This document shows, piece by piece, positions 26,601 to 36,095 of a stretch of 64,000 nucleotides of DNA. The DNA is taken from assembly GCF_000142905.1 (NCBI RefSeq), contig NW_013657632.1:182995-246994 (forward strand), given 5' to 3'. The notes below the pieces were generated by a model. That model was not told the origin of the DNA and did no database searches. It saw only the letters and a list, made by a program, of their open reading frames with translations. The translations under genes and the position numbers were made by a program. Each line of letters opens with the position of its first letter. Within the stretch, counting starts at the first letter, position 1. This DNA comes from Thecamonas trahens ATCC 50062. Lineage: Eukaryota; Apusozoa; Apusomonadida; Apusomonadidae.

Positions 26601-29600
26601 CGATTGCCAACTATGTGTCGTACCGCCACTGCGCGGAGCTCGTCTACAACGCGGTCAAGGTGCTGCAGTCGCTCTCGGCGACGGGCGTGCCGCTCGTCCC
26701 GGTCCTCTCCTCGCTCAACATGGCGGACGAGGTTGCGCTCAAGCTTGTGGGGCGGCTGGAGGACGGGACGCCGGAGATTTTGGAGCCTGAGTTGCTCCAC
26801 CCGCTCCTCTCGGTGCCTCCACTGGCGTCGCTGGCGCTCAACGACCCGTTCTTCCTCCTCACGCCCGACGTCGAGGGCGCGGTGGTCGACGTCGAGGCGC
26901 TTGTCTCGTCGGGCCTGCTCTCTGCAGACATTGTGGCTGAGTACTACGTCAACCGGACGCGCGAGGCGGTGCTCGAGCTGCTCCTTGTCTCGCTCAATGC
27001 GCCGTATCCGTCGATGACTCATCTGCTCTGTGGGTTCGAGCTCGAGCGCGGGCTTGCGGCGTCGCGGCTGGTCTCGATCGCGCACAACTGCCTCAACATC
27101 CTGCTCCAGCTGGCGGCCGACCCTGAGTTTGTGGTCTACTTTCCGACGCTTGCCGAGGGTACGGCGCGTCTGGTGCATGCGCTTGTCTCGACGCCTGCGA
27201 CGTCGACGGCGACGCTGCAACTGCTGCGATCGCGCGATGTGGACTACTTTGAGGGCGCGTACGCGGTGCTGAGGACTGCCTACACCATTGAGCCTGAGCT
27301 GCCGGACGTGTCGGCCGGGCCGGTGCTCCGTCTGCGGTACACGTCGTGGATTCTGAAGTCGATTGCACTCGAGCTGCATGTGGCTGGCGGGCCGAACACG
27401 GTCCACCGGCCGCAGGCAGTGCGGCTGCTGACGGCGCTGTACTCGAGCTCGGAGCCGCGGCAGCGAGGCGAGCCTGGTGCGCTGCCGTCGTTTTGGGACG
27501 CTGCTGCGAGCGCCCACGGCGAGGCGTCGGGAGTGGAGCAGGCTCGGATGAAGCTCCTCGAGGTACTGTACTCACTGCAGGAGGTGGACGAGGTCGAGCC
27601 GCCGTTCCCGAGCATTCCGCTGGACGAGGGCCTTGTGGCGACCACGATTTCGAAGAACGCAGCGGGCGTAGAGTGCTTTGACGTGCCGGCGCTGTACCGG
27701 GTGCTCATGGCTGCGCCGCACCTACGGGCGGGCATGATGCCTGGGACCGGGATGAGCGAGATGGGCGTGGGCGACGAGAGCTCGGACGCGGCGTCGGTGG
27801 TGCACCAGCTGGTGGCGGCGGCGGCCGACTGGAACGGGTACCATGAGCGCTTCATGGCGCGGGTCGAGGTCATGACAGCGTGGTCGCAGATTGTGCTCGC
27901 CACGCTTGCGCGGTGCTACGAGCTACTTGGCTCCGAGTCACGCGAGTCGATCCTGTTCATGGTCCTCGACTCGCTGCTGTTCCTCCTCGGGCGCGGGGTG
28001 AGCGCCAAGGCTGTGGCGCGGTCGATGACCTCTGTCGTCCTCGCCATCCTGTCCAAGCTCCTGCAGGTGCAGGTCTCGTCGCGGCAGACGACACACGTGC
28101 CGGTCAACCACCTTCACGCGCTGCTCCGCGGGATTCTTGCGGCGCTGCTGCGCCACGGGTCCGACCAAGTCCAGCGCGGCAACCTGTACGCAGCGCTGAT
28201 GGCGTACCTGCAGCTGACGCAGCCGGACGTGACGCTGAGCGCCAAGCACCTCGGCGAGGACGCGGGAAGCTCGCTCAACGAGTCGGCGTGGGGCGAGCCC
28301 GAGTCGCGGGCGCCAGCCGAGGCGCTGGCCAGCCGGCGGTCAGCGATTGCAAGCGGAAACGCTAAGATTGTGGCCGCCGCGGGCGAGGCGCTACTCGACG
28401 TGCTCTGCCGCGACGCGTCGCACGGCAAGCAAGTGTGGCAGGCGCTCGCCTTTAGCGCGCTCAACGTCCTGGTTGCCGCCGTCGGCTCGGGCTCGCTGCT
28501 GCAGTACATGAAGACGCACGGATACCTGCGTGTCTTCCTCGACGACCTTGACAAGCAGGACTCGCTGCTCTCGTCTGTCCTCACGTCGTCGGCGACTGGA
28601 ACCGGGGTCGAGCTCGGGAGTGCGGCAGCGCTCCGTGCGCTGCACGTGTACGAGGCCAAGATGGCGCTGCTGCTGCGGCTGGCCGGGACGCACAACGGGG
28701 CGCGGGCACTCATTGAGAGCGGCCTCGTCCACAGCCTCATCTCGTGCCACTTTGTGGACTACCGGCCCGAGCCGTCGGTGCTGGACACGCTTGCGCCTGT
28801 GGTGGTAGAGACGTACCACTCGCTGCTCATGCCTGTGCTCCAGCTCCTCACGGCGCTGCTGAGCTCGCTTGGATCTGCGGCACTCGACCAAGTTGTCGCG
28901 TTTCTCTCTGCGCACGCCCAGCTCGTCCTGCTGGTACTCAAGGACCGGGCGCCGACGGTCCGCAAGGAGTCGCTGGCCGAGGTGCGTATGATGACCGCGT
29001 TGTTCTACGCGCTGGCTCGGGTCAACAAGGCCAAGCGGCTGGAGGCACTGCTGCCGGAGTTTGGGTGGCAGTTTCACGGCCACCTCCTCGCGCTCCTCGC
29101 CAAGTACTCGGTCGCGGCGCGGTGGGAGACCAAGTTGCACCCGTCGACGATCCTTGAGGCTGCCGCACGGTCGATCCGGGTCATCTGCCGCAACGTCATC
29201 GGCTACTGCACGGTGGTCTCGTCGCCAGCGGCGGGCGACGAGCTCCCGCTCACGGCCTCGGGCCTGCTCTTCTCGCCCGAGCTCAGCGGGGCGCTGATGG
29301 GCGCGACGGCGGCCGAGCCGGTTGAAGTGCCGCTGGCCATCCAGACCCGCGCGCGCTCGCCACCGCTCGCCACCCTCGTCATCTACGTCTCGTCGTGCGC
29401 CCTCGAGCTGCAGACCACGTTTACCCAACTCGACCTGCTCGAGCGCAGGGCCGGGTCGATGGCCGAAATGGAGGCTGCCGAGGAAGAGGCTGCCCAGGCA
29501 CTCGTCGAGTCGATGCGTCTCAAGAGAGAGGACATTGCCACCCTCTGGTTCTCGCTGGAGAACACGCTACTTGTTCTCCTCCGGCACCTGCAGTGGTACT

Positions 29601-29914
29601 TTGAGCTGTTTGTGCCCGGCGGCGCAGCCTCATCCTCGACCTCGCTGGGCAACGGCGCTGCCGGCGACGCAGACTCGCTCACCGTCAAGGAGCTGGCCCA
29701 GCTCGCGTCGGACGCCTCGGCCTGCATCACGCCGGTCCTCGACTCGCTCCGCAAGCTGGACTCGGCCTCGGGCTCGGCCAGCGAGTTTGTGCAGTTCCTT
29801 GTCCGCCGCCTCCGTGAGATGCTCCGCGTCGGCGTGGACCGTCACGGCTCGGCGCTTGCCCGCGAGGAGGTCTTTTCGCACCGCCGCCGGCAGGAAGCCT
29901 ACCCGATGATGTAA
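23699..29914 (+). CDS. NUP205: Nucleoporin NUP205/Nup192 (one intron)
   Basis: Exon 1 is 23699-23833 (45 codons) and exon 2 is 24065-29914. The intron of 231 bp has donor GTACGC and acceptor GTAG, phase 0. A stop codon in frame just before 24065 confirms that splicing is needed. The product is 1994 residues, close to human NUP205. It is all-helical, with no transmembrane segments. Landmarks shared with the family include PRLAKQLYFEERRALLLALLELV near the N-terminus, RADEDARMIH-like QEDEQATRREM, the FEQLLFFLTALYSKWPGAL segment, VGWAHFFEVIKNYEAELR and PAVLKAHLLRVIAAFARSPE. The protein is a large alpha-solenoid scaffold of the nuclear pore inner ring. It is convergent with eL32. Confidence 0.93.
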
Positions 29915-30068
29915 AGTACTGATGCGCAGTGCGGGGGAGTATCGGGGTGGGAGCAGGGGGAGATTTTGTTTTATCGTAGCTACAATCAAGCGCAAGGAAC
30001 GAGCAAACAGCGTGAGTGGGTGATGAGGAGGAAAGAACGAGAGGAAGGGCATGGCATGGGCATGGCAA

Positions 30069-30159
30069 TCCCCTCAGGGTTAAAAAGCTCTTGTTGTTTC
30101 ACCACGAGTGGCGGTCCTACCCGCCGTAAGCGTCGGATTTGTGATCATCATTAGGAGGT
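30069..30159 (-). ncRNA. Box C/D snoRNA, copy 1
   Basis: On the minus strand, box C ATGATGA (30145-30151) and box D CTGA (30074-30077) bracket about 67 nt, with CCTC/GAGG able to pair as a terminal stem. The sequence upstream of box D (GAGCTTTTTAAC) is complementary to the universally conserved 18S rRNA stretch GUUAAAAAGCUC. By the D+5 rule the first A after GUU would be 2'-O-methylated. This copy lies downstream of the eL32 stop codon, probably in a 3'-UTR intron (donor GTACGC at 30268, acceptor near 29980). Confidence 0.75.
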
Positions 30160-30313
30160 CGCATGCCTGCGAAGCGAGCAGCGGCGGGGCGTGTCGGGGC
30201 GACAACGCGCAGCGCGCAGCTCGGGGAGAGAAAAAGAGAGGGAGAGGGGATCGGGCAGAGTCGCGTACCACATGACGGTTGCACAGTTGCCTGGCTGGTC
30301 GTACTTCTTGGGT

Positions 30314-31155
30314 TTACTCGTCCTCCTCCTGGCGAAGGCGGGCATGAGCATTGGTGAGCTTGATGTCGAGCTGCTGGGCGCTGTGGCAATCAGAGGAAGG
30401 GGGCAGAGAGGTGAGTGAAGGTCGTGGGGAGAGAGAGCAGATGCTGTGCCAGGGAGGCAATGCGATCCCCTCAGGGTTAAAAAGCTCTTGTTGTTTCACC
30501 ACGAGTGGCGGTCCTACCCGCCGTAAGCGTCGGATTTGTGATCATCATTAGGAGGTCGCATGCCTGCGAGACCAGAAGCGCGACGTCGAGAGGGCGACGA
30601 CGGACAGCTGGGAAAATAAAACGGGGGAAAGATGGGCAAGGGGAGAGAGAGGGAGGGAGGGCAAGGAAGGAGGAACATACCGCTTGACGATGGCACGGCG
30701 CTTGCGGGCCGAGACGCTCTTGCAGATCTCGCCGGCAAACTTGCGGTGCTGCATCAGGAGCACATCAAGGTCAGCGACGTTGCGGACGTTGAAGCGGTAG
30801 AAGCCGTTCGGGTCGCGGTTGCGGGTCACCTTGTCTGTGCCGTAGCCAATGTTAGGCATGGGGAGGGCGCCACGGAAGCGACGACGGACGCGGCCATCGA
30901 TACCCTTCGGCTTGCGCCACGACGGCTGTGGGGGGGAGGGAGGTAGACGACGAGGGTGCGGTGAGTGGGTGGGTGGGTGTAGGGGGGGGGGGAAGGGAGG
31001 GGGGAGTAAAAATCAAACACGACCAAGACAGAGGGACATACCTTGACGGAGTAGCGACCGTTGGACGGGCCGAAGACGATACCGGACTGGTGGCGGGTGA
31101 ACTTCTTCGACCGCTTGACGACCTTCTTCTTCTGGTAGGGGAGAGCCTTCACCAT
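30314..31155 (-). CDS. RPL32: Ribosomal protein eL32 (two coding introns, snoRNA host)
   Basis: Exons 31042-31155, 30681-30925 and 30314-30380 (minus strand) give 141 residues. Introns: 30926-31041 with donor GTATGT and acceptor CCACAG, phase 0; and 30381-30680 with donor GTATGT and acceptor CCACAG, phase 2, which contains a box C/D snoRNA. The protein starts [19 protein letters not shown] and has the eL32 core [27 protein letters not shown] and [12 protein letters not shown]. It ends [13 protein letters not shown], matching the conserved NPNARLRSEENE end. A CAG acceptor lies directly before the ATG (about 31161) and a GTACGT donor near 31644, so a 5'-UTR intron of about 480 bp is likely. Confidence 0.96.
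30466..30556 (-). ncRNA. Box C/D snoRNA, copy 2 (inside eL32 intron)
   Basis: Identical to copy 1 over 105 bp (30465-30569 versus 30068-30172). Box C is at 30542-30548 and box D at 30471-30474. It lies wholly inside the second coding intron of eL32 on the same strand, the usual genomic setting for snoRNAs released from spliced introns. The antisense element against 18S rRNA is preserved. Confidence 0.85.
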
Positions 31156-31799
31156 GTTAACTGTATGCGGTGGTAGGGGAGGGGGGAACAGATTGGGTTG
31201 AGTGAGTGATCGCCAATGGTCTTTGGGCATCCGAGACACACAATGTGCGAGAATGGAGAGGCATCGAACAGATGGCATAGAAATAGATAGACAAAGGCAG
31301 TCAAGGCCATGCTGGTGTGCTCCATGTTCGTGCGACGGGAAGAGGCTGTATCCCGGTCGTGTAGACGTGGACGGGCGTGTGCGAGGGGAAGGAAGGGTGG
31401 GCAGAGTGGGCGCAAACAAAAACAGAGGCTGATGCCCAGACGGTGTAGACGAGGTAGAGGCCAAGGGGCATGGGGCTAGCCACAGCACCGGCAACAACAA
31501 CAGATGGCTTGCAGCTGACCCATTTCCATGGACGCATGCGTAGGTAGTGTGGGGGAGGTGGGGGGAGAAGGAGGAGGATGCAAGGGGAAGGAGGGGAGGG
31601 AGGGCATGCGGTATGGCAAAGCGCAAGGCGTTCGGAGGACGTACCAATTGAGGCGAGTGGTTGCACTGGAGAGTGAAAAACAGAGTGTGGCCATTTGCGC
31701 GAGCTCAACTCGGATCGACTGCGAAAACCATTCCGCTCGTCTCGGCACGTTTCGCCGACAGCCCGAAAAAAGGCTACTTTTCCGTTCACGTGCCGCACC
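31156..31799. other. Leader/intron of eL32 and shared promoter
   Basis: About 31161-31644 is the likely 5'-UTR intron of eL32 (minus). The remaining ~150 bp separate its transcription start from the divergent multidomain membrane-protein gene. No clear snoRNA was found in this intron. Confidence 0.55.
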
Positions 31800-34700
31800 A
31801 TGTTCCGCACGCGTGACTCATGGCCATGCTACAGGCGAGCTCTCTTTGGCCTTGTAGGCCTCGTTTTGCTGACCAGCTCGAGCAGAGTGCTGGTAGAGGC
31901 TGCTACACTAGAGTCTGCTGATGTAGCCTGCCCGGGATTTACTGGGCAGGCCCTTGCCTCGCCGTATGGCATGGGAAAGAGCGAGCAGTCCTCCATTGCG
32001 CTAAAGGACTACCGCGCGGCGACAAGCTGCAAGCCGTTTTTACCCACCTCGACGATCTTTGTGGATCCAAGCACCATGTTCCGGATCGGCCAACTGAGTG
32101 CTGCGGCTAGTAGCGGGGACATTGTCACTCGGGTGGCCAACGTGAGCAAGGTCGAGCTCGAAGCCGCGTTTTCGGACAGTCCCTGGACAGCAGATGGCGC
32201 GCTCAACGACATTGCCTACGCGCCGGGCACATTCGCAGCCTCCATGGACGGAAGCGACGTCTCGTTGTTTACTCTCGGTACCGGCGCAGCATTTGCGGCG
32301 ACTCTGACGGACGTCATCAACGAGCCCAGCTTTGCCGATGGGTTTGTTTTCGAGACTTCGTCGCTTGCGTGCGGCTTGGCAGGCTCGGCGTGCACGTTGT
32401 CAGCGAACGACGGCGTTGGACGGAACACTGTTCTACAGCTCCGATATTACAAAGTCTGCACGCCGTTCAACTATGCGGGTGGCTCCGCGACGCCGCATAC
32501 CATCACAGGCGACAACAGCGCGCCGCGCGGCGACTCGCTCGCGCTCAACTGCGACGGCGGTGATACGCTGTTTGGCGCGCCGGGAGGCGTGACGACATGC
32601 ACGGCGAGCCTTGAGTGGGATCCTCCGGCCGCCAGCGTGCGGTGCGGCCCGCCACCGTCGCCACCACCACCCCCATCGCCGCCGCCGCCTCCATCGCCGC
32701 CGCCGCCACCGCCCTCGCCGCCGCCCCCATCACCGCCGCCATCGCCGCCGCCCTCGCCGCCGCCATCGCCGCCGCCGCCTTCTCCGCCGCCGCCGTACGC
32801 CTGTAACTTGCTGTCTGCCCCGACCAACGGGACGATTTCATTTAGCAATGCAGGGTATGCTGGATCGCTGGCAACGATTTCGTGCGACACTGGCCTCGAT
32901 TTGGTCGAGGGGTCGGCGAACAGGAGCTGTGTGGGGCCGATGTGGGACGGGCTCGGTCCAGCCGTGTGCCGGTTTGTGGCCTGCCCGCCGCTTATCGCGC
33001 CAACGGCAGGCAATGTGGCATGCGACGGCGGATCGAGCTTGTCGAGTCCGGCTGCGTTTGGCGAGACCTGCAGCTACTGGTGCAATGCTGGCTACTCGCT
33101 GGTGGGGGGCGCCTCCCGCGTTTGCCTCGGCGACTCGACGTGGAGTACGGGCCAAATAGCGTTTTGCTCATCTTTCAACATCACAACGTCGTACGCGGTC
33201 GTGCCTGGCAGCAGCAGCGGGCAGATGGTCCGCGAGGTTGGGTCTGTCGTGGCGTACAAAGTCTACGTCCGCGATGAGTTCTCCAACCCAACAGGGACCG
33301 GGGCCGACGAGCCGTACGCGCGAATGACAGCGCCGAGCGCGAACGGCGCCAACCTGGCGGCGGCGACGTATGTGACGGTCGGCGAGTACGATGTGGCGCT
33401 AACGGTGCCAACGATAACAGGCAACTACGTGTTTGAGCTTGGGCTCAACGACATGGCATTTGTGGTTGCGCCATGGACGCTGGCAGTCACGGCGGAAGCC
33501 GGCCCGGTGTGGGGCCCAGCGTGCGCTCTGGTCGGCCTCCCAAACTCGGGTGTGCTCGAGGTGGAGACTGGGTCGGAGACGCGATTCAATGTTGAGCTGT
33601 GGGATGCGTACGGTAATAGCCTGGCGGCGGCACCGGACACGGGTGCGATCGCGGTCCAGGTTCGGCAGGGAGTGACGGTCATAGCGTCGGCGGTGCAGGT
33701 CATCTCGCTGGATGCGGCGTGGCTGGTGTTTGACGTCAAGGTGCCGGACGGCGGAACGTACACGCTGCTGGTTGAAATAGATGGGCGCGCCATTCCGGGC
33801 GCGCCTTTTGTGATGAACGCGGCTACGACGTGCGAGCCTGGCACAAAGGTGCTCGACGGGGTCAAGTGCGCTGCATGCGGAGTTGGGACGTACTCGGACA
33901 GCGTCAACGCGGTTGTGTGCCCAACGTGTCCAGGCTTTACCACCTCCCAAGAGGGCTCGACATCGTTCCTCAACTGCACTTGCTTGCCCACGTTCTGGTT
34001 TGGAGAGGGGAAGCGCAGGGCTGACAAACCATGTGTGCCGTGCCCAGCTGGTGCAATCTGCGACGGTGGCGTCACGCCGCCGCGGGCGGCGCCCGGTTTT
34101 GAGCCGACTGACGACGGAAGCGCATTTGTGGCGTGTCCGCGACCGACGGCGTGCGCTGGCGGCGGGCATTGTGCGGCCGGGTACGCCGGTCGGCTGTGCG
34201 CGCGGTGTGCATCCGGATACTATCGGCTCAACAACGAGTGCCGCAAGTGCAAAGGCTCAAACGTAGTGGTTATTATCGCGCTGGTATTGCTTGTCTTTGG
34301 ATACGTGGCGGGCGTAGTGTGGATCAACACGCGGAACACCAAGGTGTACGGGTACGCGGCGTTTGTTATTGCACTCAACACGCTGCAGGCTGTTGCGCTG
34401 TACGGCACGATCCAGCTCGAGTGGCATCCGGTCGCTGACGCCATATTTGATGCCGTCTCGCTGGTTAATCTCAACCTGGATCTGGCGGCGCCCGAGTGCG
34501 GGCTCGACGTCGGCGACGTGTGGATGTTCAAGTGGGGCATGACCATGGCAATGCCGGTTCTCTTCCTCCTGCCGTTTGGCATGGTGATTGTTGTGGGGAG
34601 CGCGGTGACCAACGCGCACCACAACCGCGAGGTGGCCGACGGCAAGGCCGACGGCAAGCGGGCACTGCTGCGCCCGAGTCCGGCGCTGATCGGCGCGGGC

Positions 34701-35891
34701 GGGCGCGGATATCTGCAGACCATCCTGCTGCTCTACCTCCCACTGATGTATGCGGCGCTGCGGTATGTCGACTGCACCAACGTCGGCGACGGCATCGTGG
34801 TGATGACGTCGAATCCTCAGCGTCGGTGCTACACCGCGGCGTGGAACTCGCTCCTTCCGCTCATTCTCATCGTCGCTCTCGGCTACGGGCTGAGTGTGCC
34901 GGTTGCACTGGCGGTCTTCCTGCGGCGAAAGCATTCGCAGCTGGATCCAATTGCCTTTGGCTCGCGGTACGCGTTTCTTGTGGCCAAGTACAAGCCAGAG
35001 CTGTTCTGGTACGAGCTCGCCATTCTGGGGCGCAAGCTGGCGGTGGTAGTGGTAGTGTGCGCGCTGCAATCCCCGACGGTCAAGGCGACGGTTGTGGCGC
35101 TGCTTATGCTTGCGCTCCGCGCCGGCGCCGCGGTTGCGGGCCACAAGCCGTATGTGGAGGCGCACCACAACGTGCTGGACGCACTGACACTGGACGGCTC
35201 GGTTGTGCTGCTGTGGGGCGGGACGATCAGCTCGTCGGCGCCGCTGCGCGACACGGTGGTCATATCGGCGCTCGTTGGCCTGCTCTTGGTTGTAACGGCG
35301 GGTGCCGGCTACGAGCTGTGGCGGATCCGACAGCGCGATGCGGCCGAGGTCGATGAGGTCTTTGCCACTTATGGCGGATACGAGTCGGACATGGAGCTCA
35401 CCGAGCTGCGCTCCGACTCGGGACGGACGCTCTCATTTGGCGACGGCTCGGTGTCAGTCGAGCTCTCGATGACCGGCGACGAGTCTGAGCTTGGCTCGAG
35501 TCCGATTTTGATCCAGCCGCCGCCGCCACTGGCGATCAAGGGCGAGGCTGCCGCCAACCATACGCCGGCTGACTCGCCTGGACGCGGCAGTGTGTCGCGC
35601 GACGGAACGGCAGGCGTGGCCATCACGCCGCCTGCCCTCCCTCCCCGCCGATTGGACCGCCCGCCGCCGGGTCAAGGTCTCACAATCGAAGCGGAAGGCA
35701 GGTGCAACTCTGGCTGCTGGACCGATGACATGGTTTCGGACGCCGAGATCACCGTCCCTCCGTCACCGATGGGCGAGACGACAGTTCCGGCATCACCGAT
35801 GACCGGCGACAGCTGCTACGGAATGACGCCCTCGCTCTCGACAGCATTCGATGCGGAGGGTTTGGGAGTTTGTTGTGGAGAAGACAGATAA
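31800..35891 (+). CDS. Large cell-surface protein: sushi, filamin-like, EGF/GCC2-like and multi-TM
   Basis: 1363 residues from the ATG at 31800. An N-terminal signal or anchor (ALFGLVGLVLLTSSSRVLVEA) precedes an ectodomain with three Cys-rich sushi/CCP-like modules (about 220-281, 334-392, 395-455). The first two are separated by a Pro/Ser hinge (SPPPPP type, about 282-332). Then come two filamin-like repeats (one contains SETRFNVELWDAYGNSL) and a Cys-rich GCC2/ephrin-receptor-like region (CAACGVGTYSDSVNAVVC and similar, about 675-815). From about 820 to 1180 there are at least seven hydrophobic segments, starting NVVVIIALVLLVFGYVAGVVW. A ~180-residue acidic Ser/Pro-rich tail is cytoplasmic by inference. 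The function is unknown; the design suggests an adhesion or sensing receptor. Confidence 0.8.
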   Translation: MFRTRDSWPCYRRALFGLVGLVLLTSSSRVLVEAATLESADVACPGFTGQALASPYGMGKSEQSSIALKDYRAATSCKPFLPTSTIFVDPSTMFRIGQLSAAASSGDIVTRVANVSKVELEAAFSDSPWTADGALNDIAYAPGTFAASMDGSDVSLFTLGTGAAFAATLTDVINEPSFADGFVFETSSLACGLAGSACTLSANDGVGRNTVLQLRYYKVCTPFNYAGGSATPHTITGDNSAPRGDSLALNCDGGDTLFGAPGGVTTCTASLEWDPPAASVRCGPPPSPPPPPSPPPPPSPPPPPPSPPPPSPPPSPPPSPPPSPPPPSPPPPYACNLLSAPTNGTISFSNAGYAGSLATISCDTGLDLVEGSANRSCVGPMWDGLGPAVCRFVACPPLIAPTAGNVACDGGSSLSSPAAFGETCSYWCNAGYSLVGGASRVCLGDSTWSTGQIAFCSSFNITTSYAVVPGSSSGQMVREVGSVVAYKVYVRDEFSNPTGTGADEPYARMTAPSANGANLAAATYVTVGEYDVALTVPTITGNYVFELGLNDMAFVVAPWTLAVTAEAGPVWGPACALVGLPNSGVLEVETGSETRFNVELWDAYGNSLAAAPDTGAIAVQVRQGVTVIASAVQVISLDAAWLVFDVKVPDGGTYTLLVEIDGRAIPGAPFVMNAATTCEPGTKVLDGVKCAACGVGTYSDSVNAVVCPTCPGFTTSQEGSTSFLNCTCLPTFWFGEGKRRADKPCVPCPAGAICDGGVTPPRAAPGFEPTDDGSAFVACPRPTACAGGGHCAAGYAGRLCARCASGYYRLNNECRKCKGSNVVVIIALVLLVFGYVAGVVWINTRNTKVYGYAAFVIALNTLQAVALYGTIQLEWHPVADAIFDAVSLVNLNLDLAAPECGLDVGDVWMFKWGMTMAMPVLFLLPFGMVIVVGSAVTNAHHNREVADGKADGKRALLRPSPALIGAGGRGYLQTILLLYLPLMYAALRYVDCTNVGDGIVVMTSNPQRRCYTAAWNSLLPLILIVALGYGLSVPVALAVFLRRKHSQLDPIAFGSRYAFLVAKYKPELFWYELAILGRKLAVVVVVCALQSPTVKATVVALLMLALRAGAAVAGHKPYVEAHHNVLDALTLDGSVVLLWGGTISSSAPLRDTVVISALVGLLLVVTAGAGYELWRIRQRDAAEVDEVFATYGGYESDMELTELRSDSGRTLSFGDGSVSVELSMTGDESELGSSPILIQPPPPLAIKGEAAANHTPADSPGRGSVSRDGTAGVAITPPALPPRRLDRPPPGQGLTIEAEGRCNSGCWTDDMVSDAEITVPPSPMGETTVPASPMTGDSCYGMTPSLSTAFDAEGLGVCCGEDR

Positions 35892-36095
35892 GCATACAAA
35901 CTAAAGACGACCTTGATGGAGCAGTGTCCATGGGGGGGGCGAGCGAATGTGTTGGCAGAACGACAGTCGACAAAGTCTGACAGCCACAGTGGAGCGGGGC
36001 GGGGCAGAGGGCGAAGGTGACGAGAGGAGACAGACCCGACTAACGGACGACGACACCGACGCTGCGGACATAGCGCGTGCACCAACTCGCACCGG

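Noticed and set aside
25511-27517. 668-codon minus-strand frame opposite NUP205
   Set aside because: Shadow of a GC-rich coding region: Arg/Gln/His-rich, with no domain.
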